Shown piece after piece: positions 24,517-33,594 of a stretch of 64,000 nt of DNA. The DNA is from Treponema denticola (GTDB lineage: Bacteria > Spirochaetota > Spirochaetia > Treponematales > Treponemataceae): contig NZ_CP051302.1 in assembly GCF_024181405.1 (NCBI RefSeq), positions 124,001 through 188,000 of the forward strand, read 5' to 3'. The translations under genes and the position numbers were made by a program. Position 1 is the stretch's first letter, and the number at the start of each line of letters is the position of its first letter. The notes under the pieces are model-generated. The model worked only from the letters and a program-made list of their open reading frames with translations. It did no database searches and was not told the DNA's origin.

Positions 24517-25434
24517 CTATTGGATTATTTCTTCGGCCATGTCGATGGTCATTTTCTTTATGTCTGTAAAATCTGCGGACATAATTATCTTTGTATTTTC
24601 ATCTATAGAGCTTAAAGCGTTTATCCATTCTTGCGAAACGGTGAGCTTTGCAGCTTCCATACCGCCTTGAATTTGGGTAGAAGCGGCAATTTTTTTGATA
24701 CCGTCGGCAGTGGCTTCGGCAACGGCAACAATTTCGCGGGCCTGACCTTCCGCTTCGTTTATCATTCTTTCTTTTTCACCTTCGCTTATGTTTACGGCCT
24801 CTTCATAAGCCGCCCTTGAAAGATTGATAACCGTTTCCATCTCTCCGACCGAGTGAGCTATTTCTGCACGCTTTTCTCTTTCAGCCTTCATCTGGTTTTC
24901 CATGGCATCCATAATAGAATCGGAAACTCTTATGTTTTGAATTTCATAGCGGGTAACTTTTACGCCCCAAGGATCCGAAGCTTCATCTACGGCTTTTACA
25001 ACCTGAGCGTTTATCTGTTCCCTTGCTTCAAATGTGTCGTCCAAATCCAGCTGTCCTACTACGGAACGCATGGTCGTCTGTGCAAGCAAGATAGTTGCAT
25101 AGCGGTAATCGCGTATACCGTAGCTTGCCTTAATCGGATCAAAGACTTGAAGATAGAGGATTCCGTCAATGCGTACCTGAACGTTGTCCTTGGTAAAACA
25201 GTCTTGAGCGGGAACATCTATGGCCTGTTCTTTTAGATTTTGCTTATACTTTACTCTATCCAAAAACGGAAATAGAATATGAAAACCGGCATCCAAGGTT
25301 GTGTGATACTTGCCTAAGCGTTCTACAATCAGGGCAACCTTATGCGGAACAATTCGAATGCTTCTAAAAAGAGCCACAATAAAAACTATGGCAATGATTG
25401 CCGCAATAACAATCGGGATTATAAAATTAAGCAT
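24517..25434 (-). CDS. SPFH/stomatin-like membrane protein B
   Basis: 305 residues of the slipin/QmcA type. One N-terminal span (FIIPIVIAAIIAIVFIVALF), the SPFH/PHB domain from HKVALIVERLGKYHTTLDAGFHIL to about residue 180, then a charged coiled-coil (MKAEREKRAEIAHSVGEMETVI). These proteins oligomerise at membranes and often protect or organise membrane proteases. It overlaps the upstream paralogue by eight bases. No NfeD gene is adjacent. Confidence 0.9.
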   Translation of the reverse strand: MLNFIIPIVIAAIIAIVFIVALFRSIRIVPHKVALIVERLGKYHTTLDAGFHILFPFLDRVKYKQNLKEQAIDVPAQDCFTKDNVQVRIDGILYLQVFDPIKASYGIRDYRYATILLAQTTMRSVVGQLDLDDTFEAREQINAQVVKAVDEASDPWGVKVTRYEIQNIRVSDSIMDAMENQMKAEREKRAEIAHSVGEMETVINLSRAAYEEAVNISEGEKERMINEAEGQAREIVAVAEATADGIKKIAASTQIQGGMEAAKLTVSQEWINALSSIDENTKIIMSADFTDIKKMTIDMAEEIIQ

Positions 25435-26356
25435 TTTGACCTCCCTTTATAACCTTCACTTCTTTTCCTGCATTTTTAATAATATCGCTAAAGGCTGCAA
25501 GGCCTGCAATGTTTTCGGGGTAAACCGAAACATTTGATTTTTTAATAATATGCTCGAACCTTTGAATATAGTTTTCTGCAAGACGGATACCCATAGCCGT
25601 TCTTCCTCCCGGCTGGGAAAGTGCATCTGCAATTAAACGCAAACCTTCGGCTGTTGCATTACTCGTTATCTCGATAGCCTTTGAGCGGCCTTCGGCAAGA
25701 TTTATCCTTCGCTGCTTTTCGCCCATAGCCTTGTTTATAGCTTCTTTCTTTTTACCCAAAGAAATATTTATTCGGGACTGCTGTTTTCCTTCACTCGAAA
25801 GAATATTAGCCCGCTTTTCGCGTTCGGCCCTCATCTGTCTTTCCATGGCTTCGAGGATTGTGCGAGTTGGTGTGATATCCCGTATTTCGTAGCGGGTAAC
25901 CTTTATGCCCCAGTTGTCGGAGGCTTCATCGAGGGCCTTTACTATATTGTCGTTTAAGCCTTCTCTTCCGCAAAAGGTTTTGTCAAGTTCCAGCTTTCCT
26001 ATTTCGCTTCGCATAGTTGTCTTTGCAAGCTGTGCGACTGCATAGCGGTAATTATCGATTCCGTAGCTTGCCTTAACCGGATCGAATATTTTTAGATAAA
26101 GAATTCCGTCAACCTGTACCTGAACGTTATCGGCCGTGATACAAACTTGAGGATCTACGTCCAAGGCTTCTTCCTTTAGATTTTGCTTATAAGCAATCCT
26201 GTCTATAAATGGGGTTAAGATATGGAAACCCGCAGTAAGAGTCCGCGAATATTTTCCAAGCCTTTCAATAACATAACTTTCCTGTTCCGGAACTACAACA
26301 GCTATCGAAAATAAAATAATAACCGCTACGACCAGAGCAACATATAAAGCTATCAT
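25427..26356 (-). CDS. SPFH/stomatin-like membrane protein A
   Basis: 309 residues, paralogue of the next gene on the same operon: N-terminal span (ALYVALVVAVIILFSIAVVV), SPFH domain (ESYVIERLGKYSRTLTAGFHILTPFIDRI), coiled-coil with MRAEREKRANILSSEGKQ. The two proteins share most of their motifs, implying a tandem duplication and probably a mixed oligomer like HflK-HflC. The start follows GAGGAGG. The 200 bases upstream (26357-26556) are AT-rich and show nothing else. Confidence 0.9.
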   Translation of the reverse strand: MIALYVALVVAVIILFSIAVVVPEQESYVIERLGKYSRTLTAGFHILTPFIDRIAYKQNLKEEALDVDPQVCITADNVQVQVDGILYLKIFDPVKASYGIDNYRYAVAQLAKTTMRSEIGKLELDKTFCGREGLNDNIVKALDEASDNWGIKVTRYEIRDITPTRTILEAMERQMRAEREKRANILSSEGKQQSRINISLGKKKEAINKAMGEKQRRINLAEGRSKAIEITSNATAEGLRLIADALSQPGGRTAMGIRLAENYIQRFEHIIKKSNVSVYPENIAGLAAFSDIIKNAGKEVKVIKGGQNA

Positions 26357-26556
26357 CAGAGCAACCTCCTCATTTGATTTTTAGGTTAATAAAATTGATA
26401 TTTTAATAACTTATAATTGATTGTAACTTGTTTTGTAAGATTTGTCTATAGTTTTTACATGATGAATTTGCTTATATCAAATTTTTTTATCTTATTGTAA
26501 GTTTCTTATCTTTATAGTAGTATGAGCTTTCTTTAGTTTAAGGAAGCATTAAATCG

Positions 26557-27669
26557 ATGAAAGAGCAGCGAGAAGAAAATAAGGACTTTCTTACCACACA
26601 GATAATTACATACCTCGGAAATAAAAGATCTTTGATAGATAAAATAGAAGAAGAGGTGAAGCTTATTTCGAAGTACTTAAACAAGGAAAAACTTATCTGT
26701 GCGGATCTTTTTTCGGGTTCCGGCATAGTTGCCCGCATGTTAAAAAAATATGCTTCAAAAATAATCGTTAATGATTTGGAAAATTATTCTTATATAATAA
26801 ACTCCTGTTATCTTACAAACAAAGAAGAATATCCTAAAAAACTTTGTAATGAATTAAGAGATGAAATTATATCTTCTTCTTTAAATAAAAAAATCCCCGG
26901 CATAATTACCGAAAACTATGCTCCCAAGGACGACAACAAAATCGAAAAAGGAGAAAGAGTTTTTTATACACATAAAAATGCTCTTTTAATCGACACATAC
27001 AGAAATCTTATCGATAAAATTGTTAGAGAAGAAAATTTAAAAAAGTTTTTTTTAGCTCCATTAATTACCGAAGCTTCGATTCACGTAAATACGAGCGGTG
27101 TATTTAAAGGCTTTTATAAGGATAAGAATACGGGGGTAGGCTGTTTCGGGGCTAGCGGAAAAAATGCTCTAACAAGAATTTTAGGAGAGGTAGAATTAAA
27201 AGAACCTGTCTTTAGTAATTTTAATTCCGAGCTTGAAGTTTTTACTAAGGATGCAGTTATTCTTTCAAAAGAAATAAAGAATGCTGATATCGTTTATATC
27301 GATCCCCCCTATAATCAACACCCCTACGGCTCAAATTATTTTATGCTTAATTTGATTCTTAAAAATAAGCTTGATGTTCCCATAAGCCCCGTCAGCGGAA
27401 TTACCCAAGGATGGAAGCGCTCTGTTTTTAATAAGCCTTATCTTGCTCTAAAATCGATGGAAGAAATTATCTATTCTCTTGATGCAAGCTATGCCGTTAT
27501 CTCTTATAATTCGGAAGGTTTTATTTCTTTTGAAGAGATGAAAAACATGTTACAGAAATACGGAGAATTAAAAACCGTCGAAATAAAATATAATACTTTT
27601 CGGGGAAGCCGAAATCTTAACAAGAGAAATATTCATGTTTCTGAATACTTGTTTGTTTTAAAAAAATAG
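26557..27669 (+). CDS. DNA adenine-N6 methyltransferase (D12 class), orphan
   Basis: 370 residues. SAM-binding motif DLFSGSGIV at 50-58 and catalytic DPPY at 249-252 (in IVYIDPPYNQHPYGSNYF) in the alpha order, typical of Dam/D12-class enzymes. The N-terminus (TTQIITYLGNKRSLIDKIE) matches the family. No restriction endonuclease or specificity gene adjoins, so it is likely an orphan that marks the chromosome, or the methylase half of a decayed system. Recognition sequence not predictable. Thirteen bases separate it from the MFS gene. Confidence 0.88.
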   Translation: MKEQREENKDFLTTQIITYLGNKRSLIDKIEEEVKLISKYLNKEKLICADLFSGSGIVARMLKKYASKIIVNDLENYSYIINSCYLTNKEEYPKKLCNELRDEIISSSLNKKIPGIITENYAPKDDNKIEKGERVFYTHKNALLIDTYRNLIDKIVREENLKKFFLAPLITEASIHVNTSGVFKGFYKDKNTGVGCFGASGKNALTRILGEVELKEPVFSNFNSELEVFTKDAVILSKEIKNADIVYIDPPYNQHPYGSNYFMLNLILKNKLDVPISPVSGITQGWKRSVFNKPYLALKSMEEIIYSLDASYAVISYNSEGFISFEEMKNMLQKYGELKTVEIKYNTFRGSRNLNKRNIHVSEYLFVLKK

Positions 27670-27684
27670 ATTAAAATAGCATTG

Positions 27685-29997
27685 ATGGAAGAACAATTAT
27701 CGAACTTTAGAATCAAACAGGGACGCAGCGTTTTTAATGCATACAATGGAATCAATTCATTTTCGTTTGCTCTCGTTACCGGAAACACAATTACTCTTTA
27801 TGCTCTTGCTTTAAAAGCCAACAGCACCGTTATAGGTTTGCTTACAGCCTTCATGTACATGTGCTATTTTACAATTCCTTTAGGAAAGCTTATGGCGCGG
27901 CGTTTTACTATCGTAAAGACCTTTGCCTATACTTGGTTTTTGCGCAACGCCTCGCTTTTACCAATCTTGTTTATTCCATTCTTTTATTTTAGGGGCGAAA
28001 ATGAAGCTGCCATCTTTATGCTTTTACTTGCGGTAGCTCTTTTTAATTTTTTTAGAGGAGCCGGCATAGTTGCAAACAATCCTGTCATAAGTCTTTTGGC
28101 TCCCGGCAAGGATCGGAATTCTTATATAGTTAAAATATCATTGACAAACAATGCGGCAGCACTCGCAGCCATAATATTTTTAACCGTCTTTTTATGGTTT
28201 TCTCCAAGGTTTGGAATCGATATAGTTTCTACATACAACATAACTGCAATAATAGGAATTATTACGGGATTTGCTGCATCTGCCCTTTTGCTTAAACTTC
28301 CGGATCCCGATTTTGAAAGAAGAATGGAAGCTGTTAACGAGGCTAGGGCAGAAGGAAAAAGCCGAAAGGAAATAAGAAAGCTAAAGAGGGGAAATCAAAA
28401 TCTTCAAAAGGGTTCTTTTTTTTCGGCTTCAAAAGAAGCCTTTGGCGATAAAAATTTTAAGCTCTATATTTTTTCGTTTTTTATAATTCAATTCGGAATA
28501 AGTTTAGCCCGTCCCTTTATAATTGTTTACGGTAAGGCCGTTTATTCTATCCCCGATAATTTGGTAATAATCTTTTCTCTTGCTTCAACCATGGGTTCTC
28601 TTTTGGTGGGACTTTTAATGCGCCTCTTGATAGACAGGATGGGAGCAAAACCGATGTATGTTATTTTTACTGCTCTTAGTGCGGCAGCCTTGATCCCTGC
28701 AATTATAGCACCTGCCAGAGAAATGTACTTGATTGCCTTTATCTTTTTGATTGTGTTTTCAATGATAACAAATATGGGTTTTTCCGCTCAAATGGATGCA
28801 TCGCAAGCTTACTTTTTCGGGATAGTGCCGTCAAAGTCCTTGATGGATTTAAGTATGCTCAATTTTTTTGTGATGGGTATTACGGGAGCCTTGGGTTCAA
28901 TCCTGGGAGGCCGTATTTTGGATATGCTTCAAACTTCAGGCTTTTCCGATTTAAGTATGTACCGTATGTTTTTCTCGGGCGTTATAGCCTGTATTCTCTT
29001 TGGAATGATTTTTCAGATTAGGCTTTTGAACCTTGGAGGCCGGCTTGTAAAAGATGCTCTTGCAGTTATTTTTTCTCCGCGTGATATGAAGGCTTTAAAT
29101 CTTTTATATAAACTTGATTCAAGTGAGAGTCTCCAGACCGAAGAAAAAATTTTGCACGAGCTTACGGCAACGGCTTCTCAAGAATCTGCCGATAAGTTAA
29201 ATCAGTATATGAGGTCTCCGCGTTTTTCTATCAGGTGTTCTGCAATGGAGGCTTTAAATTCTTTAGAAAAACTTTCTGCAAAAAATAAGGAAACTCTTTT
29301 AGAAGAATTGAATAGGGGAGAATTTACTACGGCCGCTCTTGCTGCAAAAACTCTTGCTCATTTTAATGTGCATCAAGCTGTTGAACCTTTGCGGAAAGCC
29401 ATTGAAAGTAAAGATTATATTTTGTCGGGAGAGGCAATGATTGCTCTTGCTCATCTTAAAGATGAGGCTTCTCAATTTAAAATTTCGCAAATCTTATCCG
29501 AAACAAAAAATCCTAAAATATTGCTTTCGGGAATTAAAGCCATGGAAACTTATAGATCGGTAAATTCCATTCCGTTTATAATCGACTTACTCCGCAGGGA
29601 AGGGCTTCCTTCCTTGGTAGAAGATGAGGCTTATTTAAGTTTGGCGTCAATGATGAAGGTTGAAGGCGGATTTTATTTTGCTTATGATAGATTTAAAAAT
29701 GAGGCACGGGATACGGGGGCAATTTTTACAGACATGCTCGATGAAGCTTTTGCAAAAAGAAAAAAATCGGATCTCGAATTTAAAAAGATAATTTTAACAT
29801 TTATAAGCGAGGCTTCAAATGATACCGAATTTATAAAATGGTTTTTGGATTTAGCAGAAAAATTTTTAGGAGTAAATTCTGCTTTGCTTTTAAGTGTTAT
29901 AATGGATGTCGATATGGTTACAAACAAATCCTTTAGATTTTTCTTATGCTATTGGGCTGTGTCTATTTTTATGGAACCTAAGTTGGCTGAAATTTAA
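27685..29997 (+). CDS. MFS-type transporter fused to HEAT-like repeats
   Basis: About 770 residues. Residues 1-450 are a 12-span major-facilitator-type membrane domain (FSFALVTGNTITLYALALK, MLLLAVALFNFFRGAG, FFIIQFGISLARPFIIVYG...). Residues 470-740 are soluble helical repeats of roughly 30-35 residues (DKLNQYMRSPRFSIRCSAMEAL, TALAAKTLAHFNVHQAVEPL, EAMIALAHLKDEASQF), in the style of HEAT/PBS-lyase repeats that bind proteins. The ribosome site is weak. Fusion of an MFS body to HEAT repeats is uncommon. Substrate unknown. Confidence 0.8.
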   Translation: MEEQLSNFRIKQGRSVFNAYNGINSFSFALVTGNTITLYALALKANSTVIGLLTAFMYMCYFTIPLGKLMARRFTIVKTFAYTWFLRNASLLPILFIPFFYFRGENEAAIFMLLLAVALFNFFRGAGIVANNPVISLLAPGKDRNSYIVKISLTNNAAALAAIIFLTVFLWFSPRFGIDIVSTYNITAIIGIITGFAASALLLKLPDPDFERRMEAVNEARAEGKSRKEIRKLKRGNQNLQKGSFFSASKEAFGDKNFKLYIFSFFIIQFGISLARPFIIVYGKAVYSIPDNLVIIFSLASTMGSLLVGLLMRLLIDRMGAKPMYVIFTALSAAALIPAIIAPAREMYLIAFIFLIVFSMITNMGFSAQMDASQAYFFGIVPSKSLMDLSMLNFFVMGITGALGSILGGRILDMLQTSGFSDLSMYRMFFSGVIACILFGMIFQIRLLNLGGRLVKDALAVIFSPRDMKALNLLYKLDSSESLQTEEKILHELTATASQESADKLNQYMRSPRFSIRCSAMEALNSLEKLSAKNKETLLEELNRGEFTTAALAAKTLAHFNVHQAVEPLRKAIESKDYILSGEAMIALAHLKDEASQFKISQILSETKNPKILLSGIKAMETYRSVNSIPFIIDLLRREGLPSLVEDEAYLSLASMMKVEGGFYFAYDRFKNEARDTGAIFTDMLDEAFAKRKKSDLEFKKIILTFISEASNDTEFIKWFLDLAEKFLGVNSALLLSVIMDVDMVTNKSFRFFLCYWAVSIFMEPKLAEI

Positions 29998-30036
29998 AAG
30001 ATATTTTTATGAGATAAATTCTTATGGAGGTAGGAT

Positions 30037-30552
30037 ATGAATGAGGTTATTAAGAACATGCTCACGCGTGTGAGTGTGCGTAAGTTTACGGCTGAGAGGG
30101 TCGAAGACGAAAAGCTTAAAACAATTGTAGAATGTGCCAAGGCTTCTCCGACAGGAAAAAACAGACAGATGAGGAAATTTACTGTTGTGCATAACCGGGA
30201 AAAGATACAGGAACTTGCAAAGGCTGTTTCTTCCGTACTCGATATTCCGAATTATAGAATCTATGATTGCGATGCGTTGATACTCATCAGCTTTGAAGAA
30301 GATGACCGCTTCGGTTATTGTGATTCTTCGGTTGCAATTGAGAACATCTATCTTGCGGCTCATTCTTTGGGTTTGGGCTCTGTTTGGATAAATCAGTTGA
30401 GAGAAAAATGCAATTCACCGGAGATAAGACGGGTTTTAGATTCTTTTAATATTCCTAAAAACCACGTGGTCTGCGGAATATCGGCTATCGGTTATCCTGC
30501 AGAACACCCGGAACCTAAAACCCGTACCGAGCTTGTGGAGTTTATAAATTAA
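30037..30552 (+). CDS. Nitroreductase-family flavoprotein
   Basis: 171 residues. FMN-binding start LTRVSVRKFTAERVEDEKL followed by AKASPTGKNRQMRKFTVV, and the second half SVAIENIYLAAHSLGLGSVWINQLRE with VVCGISAIGYPAEHPEPK. Short family member without extra domains. Acts as an NAD(P)H-dependent FMN reductase on nitro compounds or quinones in the family. Start behind GGAGG; monocistronic. Confidence 0.92.
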   Translation: MNEVIKNMLTRVSVRKFTAERVEDEKLKTIVECAKASPTGKNRQMRKFTVVHNREKIQELAKAVSSVLDIPNYRIYDCDALILISFEEDDRFGYCDSSVAIENIYLAAHSLGLGSVWINQLREKCNSPEIRRVLDSFNIPKNHVVCGISAIGYPAEHPEPKTRTELVEFIN

Positions 30553-30567
30553 CTTTTACAGGATGTT

Positions 30568-31632
30568 TTAAAAATTCCCCGTAGGTTTTACATAGGGAAG
30601 ATAATCCCCGTAACCTTCTTCTTCCATTTTATCGTAGGGGATAAAGCGTAAGGATGCTCCGTTAATGCAATATCGTAAGCCGCCTGCATCGGCAGGGCCG
30701 TCATCAAAGACGTGGCCTAAGTGAGCTCCGCCTGTTTTTGATACGACTTCAGTTCTGTTCATGCCGTGACTTTTGTCCTCTAAATATTGAAGGGCCTGTG
30801 TTGTAATAGCCTTTGTAAATGATGGCCAGCCGCAGCCTGCATCATATTTATTTACTGAAGAAAAAAGAGGTTTTCCTGTGGTGATGTCAACATAAATTCC
30901 TTCAGCATCGAATTTATCATATTCGCTTGTAAAGGGTTTTTCCGTTGCTTTTTCTTGTGTAACCGAAAACTGTATCGGTTTTAAGGATTTTTTTAATTCT
31001 TCTTTTGACGGCACTTTAAATTTACTTTCATCATAAAGAGGTTTTAAAGCAAGGGTTAAGTCTATGTGGCAATATCCTCCCGGATTTTTTTGAAGATAGT
31101 CTTGATGATAGTCTTCGGCAAGGATAAAATGCTTAAGTTTTTCTACCTCAACAACAATGGGCCTCGAATATTTTTTTTGCATAAACTTTACAAAACTATT
31201 TATTTCTTTAATCATAGAATCATCTACATAATAAATACCTGTTCTGTATTGACGGCCTGCATCGTTTCCCTGTTTGTTTAAAGATGTAGGATCGATTATT
31301 CTAAAATAATGAGCCAATAATTCTTGTAAACTTACTACCGAAGAATCATAAACTATCTTAACAGTTTCAGCGTGATCGCTCTGATGTAATCCCTTGTAGT
31401 TTGCAGAATCGCTTTTTCCGTTTGCATAACCTGTGTCAGTTTCTTTTACGCCGGGAATCTGTCTAAAATATCCTTCAACGCCCCAAAAGCAGCCGCCTGC
31501 AAAATATATTTCTTTAATCATTCCTTTTCCTCCAATGGTTAATTTTTGTTCTGCCTGAGCCTTTGTACATGATAGAAATAAAACTATCATCAGTAAAAAA
31601 CTCAAGTGTATTAAAATGTTTTTATTTTTCAT
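30568..31632 (-). CDS. msrAB: Lipoprotein methionine sulfoxide reductase MsrA-MsrB fusion
   Basis: 354 residues: lipoprotein signal with lipidated C22 (IVLFLSC), MsrA domain (residues 38-190) with catalytic C48 in AGGCFWG and the DYHQDYL stretch, then MsrB (205-354) with GCGWPSF, HLGHVFDDGP and catalytic C322 in RYCINGASL. It repairs both S- and R-sulfoxides of methionine in envelope proteins. Both active sites use cysteine, not selenocysteine, although this genome makes selenoproteins. The resolving electron donor outside the cell membrane is not encoded nearby. Confidence 0.94.
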   Translation of the reverse strand: MKNKNILIHLSFLLMIVLFLSCTKAQAEQKLTIGGKGMIKEIYFAGGCFWGVEGYFRQIPGVKETDTGYANGKSDSANYKGLHQSDHAETVKIVYDSSVVSLQELLAHYFRIIDPTSLNKQGNDAGRQYRTGIYYVDDSMIKEINSFVKFMQKKYSRPIVVEVEKLKHFILAEDYHQDYLQKNPGGYCHIDLTLALKPLYDESKFKVPSKEELKKSLKPIQFSVTQEKATEKPFTSEYDKFDAEGIYVDITTGKPLFSSVNKYDAGCGWPSFTKAITTQALQYLEDKSHGMNRTEVVSKTGGAHLGHVFDDGPADAGGLRYCINGASLRFIPYDKMEEEGYGDYLPYVKPTGNF

Positions 31633-31634
31633 AT

Positions 31635-32087
31635 CTATTCTTTTTTTCCCGGCAACTTTCTTTTGAGGGATTTGATAAGGCGGGTCGCTGATGCAGAAAT
31701 AATTAAACCTACGGATATGGCTATTGCGATAAAAGCGGCTTGAACGCCTTCGCTCACCCCTTGTTCCAATCTGTCCGTAACAAAAAAAAGCATGGTCTTA
31801 TAAACCTTAAATCCCGGAACTAAGGGAATAATGCCTATAACGATAAAACATGTGACCGGTGTTTTTTGAAGCACTGCAAATAAATCTGCCAAGAGGCCTA
31901 CGGCTATAGCTCCTGCCAAGGTTGCAAATATATAATTTATGCCTATATTCTGAAAAAATATTAGGATTGTCCAAGAGACACTTCCGCATAGACCGCTTAA
32001 ATAAATATTTTTTCTCGGAACCGAAAACAAAAAACAAAAACAAAAACTTGCGATAAATGATGCAATTGTATGTACATATAGCGGCAT
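31635..32087 (-). CDS. ThrE-like threonine/serine exporter, small subunit (YjjB-like)
   Basis: 150 residues with four or five membrane spans (IASFIASFCFCFLFSVP, VSWTILIFFQNIGINYIFATLAGAIAVGLLADLF, TCFIVIGIIPLVPGFKVYKTMLFF). GIIPLVPGFKVY matches the conserved motif of the DUF3815/ThrE C-terminal family. Its start overlaps the stop of the large subunit, so the two halves form a split ThrE. Confidence 0.88.
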   Translation of the reverse strand: MPLYVHTIASFIASFCFCFLFSVPRKNIYLSGLCGSVSWTILIFFQNIGINYIFATLAGAIAVGLLADLFAVLQKTPVTCFIVIGIIPLVPGFKVYKTMLFFVTDRLEQGVSEGVQAAFIAIAISVGLIISASATRLIKSLKRKLPGKKE

Positions 32088-32857
32088 TATATCCCTCCCA
32101 AAAGTGAATAGCCGAAAAGAACAGAGCCTATACCAAAGGCTATTGCAACGGCTATGAGTACGGCTTCACAGGTTCGGGCAATTCCCGAAACTAAGTCTCC
32201 CAAAATAAAATCCCGTATACCTGAAGTAAAGGCAACTCCCGGCACAAGGGATAGAACGGCTCCGACTATTATCATATCAAGATTTTTTACAAAGCCTATA
32301 TGATAAAAAAGAATGGTTGTTATACCGACAAAAAAGCCTGCTATAAAATTTCCTAAAAATACTGTTTTTGAAAACTGTGCAATTTTATCATTTGAGAAAA
32401 CTGCTACGAAGGTGGCAAGAAAGGTAACTATAAAATCATTTAATGTTCCGCCGAGCAAAACAGAAAAGAGTCCGCAGGCTATTCCGGAGGTGGTTAGTAC
32501 AAGCCAATACGGATAACCTTTTTCTGCATCAATATTTTTTAAAATTTCAAGAGCTTCATTTTCAGAAATTTTACCTTGAGTAAAGTTTCTTGAAAATTCG
32601 TTGACCAATGAAATTTTGTGTATATTGCTGCCTCTGACTCTTATGTTTTTAATATAAGTTGAGCCTTCCTTCTTGTCATTTCCTATTAATATTACTGTCG
32701 GAGTTATAAAAACGGCAAGACCGGTAATCCCTCGCGAGGCACATATTCTTAAAATGGTTTCTTCCGTTCTATGCATCTCTGCTCCGTTTTTTATTAGAAG
32801 TTCTCCTGCCGCCAAGGCTATTCTAAAAATTAATGCCGAGTTTTTTTCTTCTTCCAT
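32087..32857 (-). CDS. ThrE-like threonine/serine exporter, large subunit (YjjP-like)
   Basis: About 256 residues of the DUF1212 family: a cytosolic N-terminus with the conserved NGAEMHRTEETILRI, then five spans ending with GAVLSLVPGVAFTSGIRDFILGDLVSG, whose VPGxAxTxGIRD is the family signature. The ATG at 32857 has GAGG upstream; another ATG four codons earlier is possible. Together with the small subunit it probably exports amino or dicarboxylic acids (YjjPB moves succinate in E. coli). Confidence 0.88.
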   Translation of the reverse strand: MEEEKNSALIFRIALAAGELLIKNGAEMHRTEETILRICASRGITGLAVFITPTVILIGNDKKEGSTYIKNIRVRGSNIHKISLVNEFSRNFTQGKISENEALEILKNIDAEKGYPYWLVLTTSGIACGLFSVLLGGTLNDFIVTFLATFVAVFSNDKIAQFSKTVFLGNFIAGFFVGITTILFYHIGFVKNLDMIIVGAVLSLVPGVAFTSGIRDFILGDLVSGIARTCEAVLIAVAIAFGIGSVLFGYSLLGGI

Positions 32858-32980
32858 TATTTTCCTCATTTAAGAATGATTTTACATTCTAGAAAGAATA
32901 TAGCACAGGAGATTTAAAAAAACAAGTAATTCTTTTAATGGTTTTATATTAGGGTAAAATGTAAATTAAAGGCGAGTACT

Positions 32981-33027
32981 TTATTCGTGCGGAGGATTTA
33001 ATACCCCGACGCTCTGCGTCTGGGTAA
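32981..33027. repeat. Dispersed intergenic repeat, copy B
   Basis: Second copy of the element at 16561. The hairpin arms differ (GACGC/GCGTC) but still pair, which suggests the fold is kept. Its end provides TTGATT, the -35 box of the NusG-like gene. Confidence 0.75.
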
Positions 33028-33028
33028 G

Positions 33029-33057
33029 TTGATTCAATGAAGGTTTTATGATATAAT
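33029..33057 (+). promoter_or_regulatory. Promoter of NusG-like gene (near-leaderless)
   Basis: TTGATT at 33029-33034, a 17-base spacer, TATAAT at 33052-33057. The transcript would start about 33064, only a few bases ahead of the ATG at 33067, and no ribosome site is present. Confidence 0.6.
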
Positions 33058-33066
33058 TATTTGCGT

Positions 33067-33594
33067 ATGGATTATTATGTAGTTCAGGTAAGTACAGGCA
33101 AAGAAAAGAATTTTATTGAAGATGCGGAATTTAAAAATAAATTTGATGGGCTTTCTTATTCTATAGTTTTTCCTCAGAGGATTTTAAAGATAAGAAAGGC
33201 CGGTAAGGTAACGGAAAAGCAGTTGCCTGTTTTTGCCGGATATTTGTTTATAGGTGCCGATGAAATTTCTAAAGAGCTGTATCAGCATCTTAAAAGATGT
33301 AAAGGTTTTTATAGATTTTTACCTAATAATCAAGAACCGAAATTTTTAGAAGGAAGGGATTTTGAAATCCTTAATCAATTTATTTCTTTCGGAGGCCTTG
33401 CAAAAATTTCACAGGTTGTATTTGATGAAAATGATAGAATAAAAGTTATCGAAGGACCTTTGAGCGGTCTTGAAGGTTATATTATAAGAGTAAATAAGAG
33501 GAAGGGAAGAGCTACCGTTTGTCTGGATATATGTCAAACAGCTTTTTCTATCGACTTAGGATTTGAAATACTAAATAAGGAAGAAAAAAGATGA
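33067..33594 (+). CDS. Specialised NusG paralogue (UpxY/LoaP/RfaH-like antiterminator)
   Basis: 175 residues. N-terminal NGN domain (YYVVQVSTGKEKNFI, PVFAGYLFIGADEISKELYQHLKRCKGFYRFL) and C-terminal KOW domain (DRIKVIEGPLSGLEGYIIRVNKRKGRATVCLDI). Such paralogues ride with RNA polymerase to let it read long secondary-metabolite or polysaccharide operons. It overlaps the start of a nucleotide-sugar dehydratase by four bases, the usual place for a dedicated factor. The start is the ATG that gives MDYYVVQ; it seems to lack a ribosome site. Confidence 0.88.
   Translation: MDYYVVQVSTGKEKNFIEDAEFKNKFDGLSYSIVFPQRILKIRKAGKVTEKQLPVFAGYLFIGADEISKELYQHLKRCKGFYRFLPNNQEPKFLEGRDFEILNQFISFGGLAKISQVVFDENDRIKVIEGPLSGLEGYIIRVNKRKGRATVCLDICQTAFSIDLGFEILNKEEKR

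Noticed and set aside
30568..31632. MsrA or MsrB as selenoproteins
   Set aside because: Both active sites use Cys codons (residues 48 and 322) and no in-frame TGA interrupts the gene.
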